DNA from: Cordilura impudica
Taxonomy: Eukaryota; Arthropoda; Insecta; Diptera; Scathophagidae
Length of the DNA stretch: 64,000 nucleotides
Assembly (NCBI GenBank): GCA_963682025.1
Contig: OY821521.1
Span: forward strand, 166,777,961-166,841,960
Direction of reading: 5' to 3'
A program made the translations under genes and the position numbers. The first letter of the stretch is position 1. Each line of letters opens with the position of its first letter. The notes under the pieces were generated by a model that saw only the letters and a program-made list of their open reading frames with translations, was not told the origin of the DNA and did not search any database. Positions 45,167-57,329 of this stretch are shown here, piece after piece.

Positions 45167-47059
45167 TTTCTAATTTCTACAAACGGAATGACAAACTTAA
45201 AGCTTTTTTGACTAAAATCGGAATATTAGCAATTATAACAAGTAAGAATGTTAAATTCGGTTATTATCATTAACATCTGAACTTATTGCACTATTTATAA
45301 TAATTGTAAACAAAATATTTCAAAAAGCAAACAATTTGATTACAACATTTTAGGTCATGTCTTGGTACAACGATAAATTGTTTATTTTGTGTATGAGCCT
45401 GAAAGACAAACATCAGGGGTCGCAAATAAATTTTTCAATACGTTACAAACGGAATGAAAAAGTACCTAAATTTTACTTTTTTTAATTTCTCATTATTCTC
45501 ACAGTCCATTTCTAACATTTATACTTAGTTCAATGAGAAAAAAAATGTATATGCTATAATAAAAACTGTTACTTATTTCCACTCCATCTAACATGATGAA
45601 TTAAGGTAAAAAAAAAACAAAAATAAAACCACACGATCATATTATTTTTTTTTATTAACATAATTAGATTTAAGTTTTATGTGTAACTATCGGTTGCTAC
45701 ACGTTTTAAGTTCAAAATATCTGTTTCCACGAAATAGAAGCACTAAAACTTTTGGTTAAAGAAAAATTAAAAATTACTTAAATATTTAAATCAAATTCCA
45801 AAAAAATTAGCATTAGTAAAAACAAGAGATGAAGATACACCACAAAACTGTTAAAGATTGATGGGTGATTTTTATATTTTTAAAAGTTAAAAAAAAAAAA
45901 CTTTTCTAAGATTTCATTTTAATATAAAACCATATACAAAACAAAAACTTGGTTTCATTTGGTTTAAAGATGTTAACTGAAACACATCATTAGTTATTTT
46001 ATTTTGTTAGATAAAGTAAAATTTTTTGTTTTTGAAGATTTGTTTGGTGAACGGATATTCGAAATTGCAATAGCGCTGCAATAATTATCGGTTTCTTTTG
46101 TGCGTGGTTTTTTCTTGTTAACTTCCGACATAATTATAAAGGTGTGTTGTGTATAAATAAAAATACATAAAGTGATCCATACTTATGCTATGGCTAAAGA
46201 TATTATTAATGTTATATAATATATTAATAAATGATATACCAGCTCTAAGCGAACTAATAAAATTCCGATTTTATTATATATTAAAATGTAAGAAAAAAAC
46301 GTTGAAAATAATATATAAAAAATATTAATAAAATAAATATTTAAGCTTAACAAAAAAAAAAAAAAAAACAAAAAATTCTTTAAACAGATAAACTTCTTCT
46401 GCTGACTTCTTTATAAATAAAACTGAAATGGTGTTTGTTGTTAAGCGCATCACATGGCCAATTTGGCAAAGAAAAAAGTTTCAAATGTCTTTAATAGTCC
46501 GAGTATGGTTTTTGGGGAAGAAAAATTATCCACGCCCACTCCTACGCCCACTTTTCCGACATAAAAAACTTCCTTGTACCCTATTTCGCTCTATAAAAAA
46601 AATCCGAAAAATGTATTAAAGTAGCTTTCGATTAGACACGCCCTCTTTTACGCCCACTTTATACTTAGTTCGATAAACAAATTTAAATTTGTTTATAAGT
46701 TTCGCTGACTACTAACGACTGAACCGGTTTGGCTAATTTTGTTGTGTTTTTATATGTAAAAATTGTTCGAATAGGGTTTATAGGGAAAGAAAAGATAAAA
46801 AAAAAAATTTCCGGAAAATTCAAGAACAACTAAAAGTGTTTTTTCGTACGGGATTTTTGTATGAATTCAAGAGCATAACTCATGATTCGAGCAATGGATA
46901 TGAGTAATTCTTCCTTATGTTCTTCGTTATGGTCTTAAAGAAGTTTTAAATTCGTTCAATTTGAAAAACTCATAATTTTTTTTTTATACACTGTCCATAA
47001 TAACTGACAAAAGGAATGTTTTTGTTTGGTTCATTCTTTTTGGTTTTGTTCGTTACTTT
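45167..47059. other. AT-rich stretch with a second INE tail and repeat fragments
   Basis: 45238-45270 is an inverted INE-type tail (ACAAGTAAGAATGTTAAATT then CGG). 45440-46990 is AT-rich with a poly(A) run at 46351-46368 and a block with CCACGCCCACTCCTACGCCC at 46530-46550, repeated as ACGCCC at 46650, which resembles a decayed transposon. No credible gene except the tiny frame at 45994-46131. Confidence 0.4.
45994..46131 (-). other. Small unassigned open frame (45 codons)
   Basis: Starts MSEVNKKKPRTKETDNYCSA and ends in TAA. Codon choice and composition look more gene-like than the AT-rich surroundings, with a basic, hydrophilic product. There is no splice donor, TATA box or homology I can name. 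It could be a small exon of an unseen gene, a transposon exon, or chance. Confidence 0.2.
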
Positions 47060-48445
47060 TACTCCGAAATGCCAGAATATTATGTTTAGAATCAATCGTC
47101 AAAGCAGTTACAATGGTGAACACAAGGAAATCCAGTTCCAGGTTAACCACATAAATTTTTCACCGACGCTTCAATCGCATTTACACATTCCATCCAAGCA
47201 ATGACGAGTGCTTATATTTGGTCTTTCGTGGTCCAACATCATTGCAACATCTGCGAACTGTTAGCGCTGAACTGTGTGTCAAATGCAAAGAACTCTGCCA
47301 ACGTCTGCGATAGGGATTACACCCTCAGAGATGTGCTGATTTCGTGAAATGCTCATTAAATACGAACATCCTTTTCGATAATTATCTTAACATGCTTCCC
47401 AACCAAACCGACTGTGGATCAAATACAAAGATGACATATATGATTATATTTTGCATACTGGAACATAAAATCCAGAACGAGGAAATTCACATCGAGGCTT
47501 TGATAGTAATGACATTAATTAAGGACATGTGCTTGATGATGTCGAAGAAGGGATTATCTCAATCAGGCATGACAGCGGCATCCAATGTACGACGCATTTA
47601 ATCAAGAGTTGCGACGTGGAAAACAATATAATTGCAATTCATTCAGAGAATCAGTTCGAACGAACGCTCTGCGGGTGATGCTCCCAGTGGAGCTGGGATA
47701 AGTAAAAACTGTTTTGATTGCATTGATTTTGCATCGATTCGCTCGTAGAATGAAATTGCACTTAGCATTTTCTGCATCAGGAATTGAAGCATTTCGTATT
47801 CAAGTTATCGTTGAATATGAAAATCAATGAGACTCAAGCGTGAAAACTTCCGAACAACTGTGCGAAGGCCAAAGTTTTGCAGGAAAACCAATGAATTAAT
47901 TGGAATGAATGTACGATGGCGCATAAAACGTCTTTGGAGGCATTATACAAATCGATTATTTAAACAGTCGAAAAATCGCCTACAAAACAGATATAATGAA
48001 AATGTATTAAAGAACATAAGCGAGTTAAAGAGGAATAAAGATTTTTTAGATCTGGAAGACATAATAAATATTATACGCAAATCTGCAACACAAAATAGTA
48101 AAAGCAATCAACTGTTTAAAGTCAAAAATAAATGGTTTGACTGGAAATGCTACGCAGCTAGAAAGTTCTCGTTTGAATTACTATAAACAAGACAGGAATC
48201 CAGAAACAAAAAGAAAATATTTAATGGCAAATGCAAAGTTTAAAATGATTTGTAAGACTAAAAGGCATGAATATTATAAAGAATTAGACCTTAAACTAAG
48301 TCACGTAACAGACAGCAAATCCTGATGGAAGATTGCTAACAAAGTAAGAAACAAAAGCTATCAAGAGTTCCCAAATATACCTTCATCCGTTTTTAGATCA
48401 TATTTCATGAGATTATTAAACCCTATTCAAATCGCAAAAGTTATA

Positions 48446-49724
48446 AAGGGTTTTTCAATAAGAGCGCTACAAAAGATTTTTTTAAATAGAACAAAAACGG
48501 TTTTGGATATCAATAAAATTCTTTATTTCTGTGAAAGTACGTTCGATGCCATTATGTATGGAAATCGAGCCCTTTTGCATGGCCACCACGGGCACGCTTG
48601 CAGAAGTCCAGACGCTGAACCCAATTTTCGACTGTTTTTAAGCATAAATCGGCCGATACTGCTGCAATTTCACGTTCGATATTCGTACGAAGTTCATCAA
48701 TCGTCGCTGGCTTGTTGGCATAGATCATAGTCTTGACGTTGCCCCACAGGAAATAGTCCAAAGGCGTCAAATCGCACGACCGAGACGGCCAATCGACTGG
48801 ACCATTTCGTGAGATAACACGTTCTCCAAACTTGGTTTCCAATAAATTGATTGTGACATTTGCTGTGTGGCTTGTGGCGCCGTCCTGTTGGAACCACATG
48901 TCCCCCAAGTCCATATTATCAAATTCGGTTATCATTGAACGGTAGCGATTCCCTTTCACAGTAACGTGCCGATCTTGATCATCACGGAAGAACTACGCCC
49001 CAATGATGCCGCCGGCCCATAAACTGCACCAAACCGTAATTTTTTCGGGATGCAATGATGACTCATGGAATACGTGTGGATTGCTGTCTGACAACGCATA
49101 TTTGTTTATTGAAGAAGCCATTCAGCCAGAAGGCTCATCGCTGAAGATGATTTTGCGATGAAAATCCGAATCGTTTTCAAGTTGTTGCTCAGCCCAATTC
49201 ACGAACATACGACGCTTCTGGTGGTCAAGCGGCTTCAGTTCTTGCGTCAATTTGATCTTGTAAGGATGTAGGCCAAGATCTTTTCGCAAAATTCGCCACA
49301 ATGATGTACAGAGATGCCCAACGCTTGAGAACGACGAGTGAGAGACACATTTGGGCTTTCTTCAACGGAAGCCTCAGCGGCAGCAATATTCTCGACACTA
49401 CGGGCACTTCTTTGTCTCACTGGCATGGGAACATTTTGCACTGTGCCTGTGGATTCAAATTTTTCCACTAGACGCTCAATTGTTGATCTGCTAGGACGAT
49501 TATGACGACCATAAATTGGACGTAGCGCTCTTAACGTTGAGGCCACTGACTCCGAATTTCGGTAGTAAATTTTAATAATTTCGACTCGCTGTTGGCTCGT
49601 ACATCTTTCCATCATAAAATGGCAAAGCTTACTGAAGAGAAATGTCAAAAGAGCGGCAAGAAACATGGCATCGTTTGCTGTCCCTGTCTTTCTACTTTTG
49701 TAGCGTCCCTATTGAAAAACCCTT
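48446..49724 (-). mobile_element. Full-length mariner/Tc1-superfamily element with TA target duplication
   Basis: TA at 48444-48445 and 49725-49726 flank inverted ends AAGGGTTTTTCAATA (perfect over 15 bases), continuing to CGCTACAAAAG. Length 1279 bp is normal for a mariner. It sits inside the LINE, itself inside the Helitron. Confidence 0.93.
48552..49615 (-). pseudogene. Mariner-family transposase, frameshifted
   Basis: Starts MMERCTSQQRVEIIKIYY with helix-turn-helix residues to RSTIERLVEKFESTG, then RQRSARSVENIAAAEASVEE and SLTRRSQALGIS. The catalytic region has IIFSDE (first Asp), WFQQDGATSHT (second Asp) and RSCDLTPLDYFLWG (third Asp), all present. The frame shifts near 49265 and again around 49130, and a stop follows SDEPSG. 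The ending RARGGHAKGLDFHT is typical for this group. All three catalytic residues survive, so the element decayed recently. Confidence 0.9.
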
Positions 49725-52203
49725 TACATGATGCTCCAATGTATCAAACTGATTTGGATGAAAATATAACTACCACAGAAATTTACGAAGTACTTGCAAC
49801 GACCAAACCGGATAAAGCACCAGGAAGAAGATAGAATTCCATATGAACTTCTTAAAAACTCACCGAGTGAATTAATTCATGAACTAAGAGATGCGTATAA
49901 CGCTTTATTCAACAATATGCAAGTCGATAAATCATTTATTACTAGTGTGTTATATTTCCAATATTTAAAAAGGGGGATAGAAATGAGCCAAGTAACTACA
50001 GAGGCATATCTTTTATGAATGTTATTGCTAAAGTATTGATGGGTGTTATAACGGAAAGATTATATAACTGGGTATACAAACACAACATACTTTCCGAATA
50101 TCAAGCTGGTTTCAGGAAAAAATATTCTACAGTTGATAATATTTATAACTTAACAAAAATAGTACAGTTAAAGTTAAATGAGAAAAAAAAAGTATATGCA
50201 TTTTTTGTGGACTTCAAAGCGGCATTTGACACGGTTGCAAGGAACTCACTAATATTCAAGCTACATGCAATAGGAGTGTCCACTAAAATGATTCGTTTTA
50301 TTGAAAACGTTTTAAAATATACATATTCTACAGTTTGGAATCGAACAGAACTATCGGAAAAATTTGAGACCATATCAGGGGTAAAACAAGGTTGCTTGTT
50401 GTCCCCACTACACTTTTCCCTCTATATAAATGATCTGCATGAACAGCTAGGTGATGGTTTATATGTTGGAAATTTAAACATAAGGCTGCTGCTATATGCC
50501 GATGATATTGTGATAATAGCTGATGAAGTTAAAGTGCTACTGGAATCTGCAGGTAAATTTATTAAAATCAAAGATTATGGTGTTCAAAAATGGTGGAAAG
50601 GAAGTTAAAAACGAAAAATGGACTTATGGCCGTAATGAAATTGAAAAAGTAAATGAATACAATTATCTTGGTATGATAATCATACCAAAATGTGAATTTA
50701 CAAAGCATGTTGAAGTTAAGAGAAAAGCTGCAAGAAATTGTATAAATATGACATGGAGTAACTTTTTAAGCAAAAATTAAATTTTTTTTCAATCGAAAAT
50801 TCATCTTGTTAATGCCGTGTGTCGCTCCATCCAATCATGTGGCGCACATTTCGAAGAGGTAGATAGTTTACAAAGATTTTTCTTAAAAAGAATATTAAAA
50901 TTACCAAAATTTACACCAAACTACGCCCCTATTTTAGAGTCGGGTATAGAAGATGGTCATCTTTTTACGCTGAATCTACATTTAAAATATATTAAACGCA
51001 CTATATTTGAGTATTCTGAGGCAAGACTGCCACACCGACTAAGTTCATTAGTCTTGGAAAACAATATTCCTTGGGTGAAGCGCCTGAATGCCTTAAGCCT
51101 GGAATATAATATGCGATGGTCGCAAAATATGACTGTAAATGAGTGAAACAACCAACAATTCATGCTTATTCATTGTTTAAAAGCAAAATATCATCGGATG
51201 AGAATTGAAAGAGTAAATCGATCAGAAAGTTTTTATAAAAGCTTAGATCTTCTTATGGGACGCTTTTATTTTTTCAAAACAATAATCAAATGAATATAAT
51301 GTGGATTTTTAAAGCGCGTTGTTATCTAATAGAATTAAATGGCTCCCGAAACTCGAGAAAAGTTTCTAACTACTGTTCATTGTGCAATAAAAAGGAGATT
51401 GAGAACTTGCAACATTTTATTGGAAGATGTCTATTTTAAATAGTTATAGACAACACTGGTTTAACAAGTAACAATGTCAGAAAAATAAATAATTAGAATA
51501 TTAAATGGAGAAAATAATTGGCACTGCCTAGTACTATATCTTATCAATGCTTTGACTTATCGAAAAATGTTAACACTAGAATACAATTACTAAATTAAAA
51601 ATTATGAAATTTTGAATTATATCGAGCTAAACTCTTTTTTCCGGCTAACGACTATGGTCACTGCCGTATATTCTTTTAAAAATTATGAAATGTTATTTTA
51701 AGATTTTTTAAGAATAAATACAATACAAAAAATACAAAACGATGCAATATCTAATAAACAATCAGACCCTGTTTGGTGGCCCGATGATTCTGTTACCAGG
51801 TGATTTTAGCCAAACATTACCTGTGATTCCACGGCCAATGCCAACCGATGAACTAAATGCATGTTTGAAGTCGTCGGTTTTATGGAAACACTTGAAGGAA
51901 ATCAAACTGAGTACGAACATGCGTATCGAGTTTTAGAACGACCAATCTGTATATATTTCTTCGAAACAATTGCTCGACATTGGCAATGGAAAAATGTCCG
52001 ATGATATTTCGACTGGCTGCATTATATTCCTCATTGATTTTTGCCAGTTCAACGAACCGAAAACCGAATTCATTCGAAAAGTGGTCCCAACCATTGCACA
52101 AAATTGATTGAGCAAAAAAAATATTGATGTCGATTAATTGAATATTCAGATTCAAAGGGAAACTGCTCGTGAATTGATGACGAAAAAATCGGTGGGTTCC
52201 GTT

Positions 52204-52605
52204 GTAATTGTATGAAGAGGTGTCGAAAGTACTGCGACAAAGTGATCTATTGTACTGCCCTCTGCTAATAGTTTGTCCCTATAAAATCTCACCTAACCCT
52301 GAAGCCCTCAGAAATTCGAGGATGTTGATTGGTTCCAGTGATCTTATTTCGCTCCCTGGTATTTGGAAAGAACCCAGTTGGTTTTTCCTCTTATGCATTA
52401 AAGCTCCACAATCCCCCAGTATGTGCTCCGGTGATTCTGTCTTCTCATCGCAGAGTTCCTAACTTGCTCAGATGCTCCCTAAGCCTACAGTGACCCGTTA
52501 AAATCCCGATTATTATTCTCAGTCGGTTCTTTGATAATCTGATACATGACCCAAATCTCTTATTGTTGTAGTTACCTAACAAGAGTTTGGATTGCCTTAA
52601 GGCTA
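52204..52605 (-). pseudogene. LINE 3' fragment with 12-bp target-site duplication
   Basis: The minus strand reads TGHCRLREHLSKLG, a Cys/His region, and LEPINILEFLRASGL, the C-terminal tail common to several LINE clades. GTGGGTTCCGTT occurs at both 52192-52203 and 52606-52617 and marks the target duplication. It splits the Helitron helicase between KKSVGSV and DDVTNYPTEF. It is 5'-truncated with no poly(A). Confidence 0.8.
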
Positions 52606-53303
52606 GTGGGTTCCGTTAGTACCCAAGACGATGTCACCAATTATCCAACCGAGTTTTTAAACTGGCTGGATTTTCCAGCATTACCGCTTCCTAATCTCCA
52701 ATTAAATAGTCGGATCGGTAATCATAATGTTACGAAATATCAACCAACCACGTCTTCACTGGACCTGCGGTAAAAAAAACTGATGAACAACGTTATCGCA
52801 GCAAAAATTCTTAAAGACAAAGGAGAAGACGTTTTATTATCAAGCAACCCAATGGTTCCGACCACCATAAGACATTAAGTGCTTGCAGTTCGCGCTACGT
52901 CTTGCATTCGCAATGACAATAACCAAATCACAAGGACAGTCATTAAGTGTTCGCGACATTAACCTTGAAAATCTAAGGTCAATTGTATTTCGCCTATTGC
53001 CATATCGGGAAAAAATCAACTTTGTTTGTTTGCTTAAGAGCCAGACAACAAAATACAAAAATCTTTGATAGAGAGCATTGCAATGAATAAATCATTTTTC
53101 CACTTTTTACTTGATTATCACAGAAAAATTAATTGACTTGTGGGGTCAGCTGTTTAAAATAATTTTTATTCAAAAATTATGATTAATTGCATCCATTTCC
53201 ATTAATTAATTAAAAAATGCTATAAACAAAGGCTATTGTAATATATTAAGTAAATACCGGAAAGGTTAACTCAATTAATCCTCTAAAAACAAAAAACCTA
53301 TTA

Positions 53304-54400
53304 CAGTATAACCTCGTTAATCTGGAAAATGTTTCTTTAGAGTTACAGAACTCTAAATCCAATTAAAGCAAAGAAAAAGGTTTTTAATATGAATTAAACT
53401 GGCTTTTTTGGGTTAGATAATTTTTTAATATGATTTGGCCAATTGGCCGCCAGGGCTGGTACATACATGACGCAATCTGGAACTACAATTTTTACACACA
53501 TTTAGCAGCATTTGCGGCCGTATATCGCCAATAACTTGTCGAATGTGGATTTCTAGGTGTTCAATAGGTTTATCGTCGCAGACAAGTGACTTTATATAAC
53601 CCCAAAGAAAATAATTCAATGGGTTTAAATCACTTGATCTTGGTGGCCAATTTACAGGACCATTACATGACATTATTCGTTAATCAAAAGTTTTTTTTAG
53701 TAAATTAATTGTAACGTGCGCTGCATGTAGCTCCGTCCTGTTAGAATCACATGTCAGCCAGATTAATGCCAGCTAATTGAAGTACGCAAAATCTAGTAAT
53801 CAATTTTCTATACTGCTCACCGTTGACAGCAACAATCTGCCCATCATCGTTTTTGAAGATATATTGACCAATGATGCTGCGCACTAAACAATAATTTTCT
53901 ATGGATTTAATGGTGTTTGGAACAAATCTTGTGAATTATCTTCACTCCAAGTGCGGCAATTTTGCTTATTTATAAAAAATTCAAAATCAATATCAACTTG
54001 TGCTTCAGCCCATTGGCCGAATTGGCGGCGCTTACGATAGTCGTTTGGCTTTAATTCTTACACATGTTGATGCTTAAAAGTTCGATCCTTTCATAAAATC
54101 TTCCATAAAGTGCATGGACACATTCCTATTTGCTGAGAACGGCATCAAATTGGTTGATGTGTGTCTTCTTCAATGTTTTGCTGTACAGCGCCTACAGCTT
54201 GTTCGGTGCTCACTATTGAACGTCTTACGTCATGCACATTATCATTAAGAGTAAGCGTGGTGCAGAAACGATCCATAGTTATGTTTAAAATTTTTTATCT
54301 GTTTTGTTAATTAATTTCCTATACAAAAACAATTTAATTTTTCTTCATTAATCTTGATTGGATTCGGCCATCAACTATTCGCCATAACGAGGTTATACTG
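53304..54400 (-). mobile_element. Second mariner-like element with TA duplication
   Basis: Inverted ends CAGTATAACCTCGTTA at 53304 and 54400 (perfect over 16 bases) are flanked by TA. Length 1097 bp, so internally shortened. Bases 53069-53303 and 54401-54782 hold nothing recognised. Confidence 0.88.
53425..54276 (-). pseudogene. Decayed mariner-like transposase
   Basis: Starts MDRFCTTLTLNDNVHDVRRS; later pieces are SEDNSQDLF, NGPVNWPPRSSDLNPLNYFL (third catalytic region, with the final Asp as Asn) and WGYIKSLVCDDKP. The segment with the first catalytic Asp is deleted. Related to, but clearly distinct from, the transposase at 48552-49615. Confidence 0.75.
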
Positions 54401-54782
54401 TATATGAAAAATAGTTTATCTCTTGTCAAAACATGTTAAAAAAAATAAAACAATTAATAAAGTTTGATTAATCTAGGTCAACTACACCATTTCTAATCGT
54501 ATTTTAGAAAAAATGAATTGATTTTCAAAAATTATCAAATGATTTGCAGAAAAAAATCAATTGATTTTCAAAAATTATCAAATATGTTTCGGAAATTATC
54601 AAAAGTATTGCATCAATGTAAATTCAGGAAACAATAATCGAAAAATAGTGTTTATACATATGTATATATTTTTTTCTTTACAATACACTGGCTGGAAAAA
54701 GGAAACCGTATACCTAAAATTAAAACTGCCATACTACGAAAAACAAAAGAAATAATCTAACCCATAAAAACAAATCTAAAAC

Positions 54783-55135
54783 ATTAATAGGCTAGGCGAT
54801 GTGACCGATGTTTTGTTTTACCGTTTTATCCTGATTTTGACCAAACGTATATTATTTGAAAGGTAATTCTTTTTAGCCGTTTTTCAGATTTACAGATTTT
54901 TAAATTTTTTCCTTTATTTTGAGTAAATTGCATTTAAAGTTGCTACTAACACATACATAAAATTATACAATGCTATGTGTGTGTTCATTTAATTTGTTAA
55001 TGCGTTTGGAATAAAAATGAGTTTGTTTTTTATGTTGATTTGTGAATTGGCTATAATTGATTAGGGTCTTTATTTAATGAAAAAATAAAATTGCCTGGAA
55101 TTTGCACTCGAATTTCGAGGGCTGGAATCTGCTAG
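54783..55135 (+). mobile_element. Non-autonomous Helitron, copy 5
   Basis: ATTAATAGGCTAGGCGATGT near the start; ACACATACATAAAATTATAC and GCTATGTGTGTGTTCATTTA internally; ends CTCGAATTTCGAG, GGCTGGAATCTG, CTAG (55132-55135) before T. The exact 5' base is uncertain. Confidence 0.78.
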
Positions 55136-55695
55136 TTTTTTTATTAAAACTCTTCTTTCCTTATGCATATGAGTTTTGAATCTCTCCATGACTGTGCGTG
55201 ACTTTGCGTGACTATTTTAAAATTAATCTTTGGCTACAACAAGTCTGTGGACCAAGTTTCAGATTGATAGAATGAGGGGAAATGGGGTTTAATTCACTCC
55301 GTAACTATGCGTGACTGTGTGTGACTTAAAATTAATCTTTGGCCACAACAAGTTTATGGACAAAGTTTAAGATCGATTGGAAGAGGGGAAATGGGTTTTA
55401 AATCACACCGTGACTGTGCGTGACTGTGCGTGAATATGTCAAAGTTAATATTTTTTCACAGTAAGTCTATCAACCAAGTTTCAGATCCATCGGATAGGGG
55501 GAAATGAGTTTTAAAGCACTCCGTAACTGTGCGTGACTATGCGTGACAGTGCGCGACTACCCCAAAATTAATCTGTAGTCACAACAAGACTATGGGCCAA
55601 GTTTCAGAGGGGGAATGGGGTTGCCCCATGACAGACAGACAGACAGATAGACGGACAGACAGACAGAGAGTATGAGTTAAGAGAAAGAGTGTAAA
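55136..55695 (+). repeat. ~120-bp CGTGAC minisatellite, second array (about four units)
   Basis: Same unit as 7480-8160: CACTCCGTAACTGTGCGTGA, CCCCAAAATTAATCTGTAGT, CACAACAAGACTATGGGCCA, ending in ACAGACAGACAGACAG and GAGAGTATGAGTTAAGAGAA. Both arrays end at the same GACA microsatellite, so they are parts of one repeat family. This array starts directly after a Helitron end. Confidence 0.8.
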
Positions 55696-55829
55696 AATTA
55701 ATTATTGCCTTTAGCAAATTTTATGCAGGTAAAAAACTTTAAAAAAATATAAGAAAAAGTATGCGGATGCCGATACTTGGAGGACAGCCTTTGCACTTTA
55801 AAATATCCTATTTACTTATATTATCCCAC

Positions 55830-56265
55830 TCAACCTTTAAGGTTATTTTGTGCTGATAAATTCTGCGCTCCAGTAAATCCAACAAATGTTCTATATAATT
55901 AAAATCAATTAATTTTTAATGCTGTCGAGCAACCATAGCTTGACATTGTGCACCGTATGTTTTCGATCATTATCTTGTTGGAGCCAAAATCATTTTCAAG
56001 TCCCAGATGTTATACGCTTTCTTTTAAATTTTGTTTTAGAATGTTTATGTATCCAATTGGATACATTATATGCTCAATAAATACGATTTTACCAAGCCCG
56101 TTGCATGACATAAAGTCTCAAACGATAATGCCACCTCAATCCTGTTTAAGTGTTGGCCAAACATTTCTTTTATTTAATGCAGTTCCACTTTTTCGCCAAA
56201 CAAACTTTTATTTGAAAACAAAAAACACGTTCCAAAAATTCTGAAACCTTGTTTACATACTCATT
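55830..56265 (-). pseudogene. Tc1-family transposase fragment
   Basis: Minus strand, in pieces: WRKSGTALNKRNVWPTLKQD, DFMSCNGLGKIVFIEHIM, FWLQQDNDRKHTVHNVKLWL, then a shift to YIEHLLDLLERRIYQH. These match the middle and C-terminal half of Tc1 transposases (QQDNDPKHT and IEHLWDLLERRI blocks). Stops and frameshifts; no ends were found. Bases 56266-56598 are AT-rich and empty. Confidence 0.8.
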
Positions 56266-56598
56266 TCCAAAGTCCATACGTTCTATTCCATTAACATTGA
56301 AAATGGCTCTAGGAAATATAGCTAAATGAAAAATGGTCCAAAAAAATGCAAAATCGCAAAAATAAAAAAAAAAATTTATAAAAAGTTGCCCAAAAATATC
56401 AAAAGCAGTCCAAAATTATGAAAAATATTCGAGAAAAAATATAATAAAATTTAATCAATATTTTCCGTATGAAAATTCCCTCAAAAATTAATAAAAATTA
56501 TGCAAAATTAATTATGGAATAATATGGTCTATAATGGAAATATAGCCCATAAAATTATATACTGAATTGGTTTTGCTTATATAATGTATTCATATAAA

Positions 56599-56945
56599 CT
56601 AGCAGATTCCAGCGCTCGAAATTCGAGTGCAATTTCTAGGCAATTTTATTTTTCAACTTAGCCAATTCACAATCACAAACCAACACTTTTTTGGTTTATT
56701 ATTATTGTGAATAAAGGAAACAAACTCATTAGCAAACATATTAACAAATTTAATAAACACACACATAGCATAGGTATTATTTTATGTATGTGTTAGTAGC
56801 AACTTTAAATGCAATTTACTCAAAATAGCTCAAAACAGCTAACAAGAAATACCTTTCAAATAATATACGTTTGTTCAAAATCGGAATAAAACGGTAGAAC
56901 AAAACATCGGTAACAAGAAATCGCCTAGCCTATTAATATTATATA
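56599..56945 (-). mobile_element. Non-autonomous Helitron, copy 6
   Basis: Inverted: CTAGCAGATTCCAGCG at 56599, then CTCGAAATTCGAG, ACACACACATAGCATA, and near the 5' end ACAAGAAATCGCCTAGCC and TATTAATATTATATATA. Collinear with copies 2 and 5. The 5' terminus is not exact. Confidence 0.78.
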
Positions 56946-57329
56946 TACTTAGTATATAGCTGAAAAAATAATTGAAGAGTGTCTTGTAGAATTGCATGAC
57001 AATATGGGCAGTGAAAAGAGCTCAATCCTTTCGCCGAAATGCTTGATTGCATTTTTAAAACTGTGGGTGTATCACGCGATTTTTTCTTAATGCAATTCAT
57101 TTTAGCCGATGAAATGTGTGTGAAAACAAAAAAAAATATAAAGATCATATTCATGACAAGCCAGAAATGGTGTACAATGAGTTAAAAGCTCTTGAGAAAA
57201 TAAAAGAGATTGCATTGATAACGTGAATCCATTCGGCCAAATCAACACTTTAATTTGTATTCACTCAGCATACAAACGAGTTTGTGATAGGTATGTTTAA
57301 TGACGTTGTAGTTATTAATGAATAAAGGT
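56946..57329. other. Unassigned stretch before the pogo-like fragment
   Basis: No clear coding. It may be decayed transposon sequence because it lies between two transposon remnants; no motif supports a specific family. Confidence 0.35.

Larger units (their letters stand above)
47827..51500 (+). pseudogene. Non-LTR retrotransposon (RT with YADD box) inserted in the Helitron
   Basis: A basic linker region (RVRWRIKRLWRHYT-like, RNPETKRKYLMANAKFKM) precedes a mariner insertion at 48446-49724. Then come ATTKPDKAPG and the RT core: NVIAKVLMGVITERL, YQAGFRKKYSTVDNIY, FFVDFKAAFDTVARNSL, SGVKQGCLLSPLHFSLYIND, LLLYADDIVIIA, then NLLKSKIMVFKNGG and VNEYNYLGMII, with a C-terminal region to about 51146. 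The clade is uncertain: an I-, Nimb- or Daphne-like LINE is possible. It has frameshifts near 49830, 49990, 50540 and 50600. It separates the two Helitron halves, so it is younger than the Helitron. Confidence 0.8.
47060..53068 (+). pseudogene. Autonomous Helitron, Pif1-type helicase remnant, split by insertions
   Basis: Part 1 (to about 47775) has DMCLMMSKKGLSQSGMTA, FNQELRRGKQYNCNSFRESV and a decayed Walker A context KTVLIALIL, followed by FSASGIEAF. Part 2 (51722-53068) has NNQTLFGGPMILLPGDFSQT, LPVIPR, ELNACLKSSVLWKH and STNMRI (Pif1 helicase motifs), DIGNGKMSDDIS, RETARELMTKKSVGSV, DDVTNYPTEFLNWLDFP, and finally LRLAFAMTITKSQGQSLSV and NLENLRS. These are the motifs of the helicase domain of Rep-Hel proteins, which unwind DNA for rolling-circle transposition. 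The Rep domain was not recognised upstream. About 55 residues are missing at the LINE junction. Frameshifts and stops; dead. Confidence 0.82.

Noticed and set aside
49592..49834. 80-codon plus-strand frame as one gene
   Set aside because: It crosses from the mariner antisense strand into the LINE; the two halves belong to different elements.
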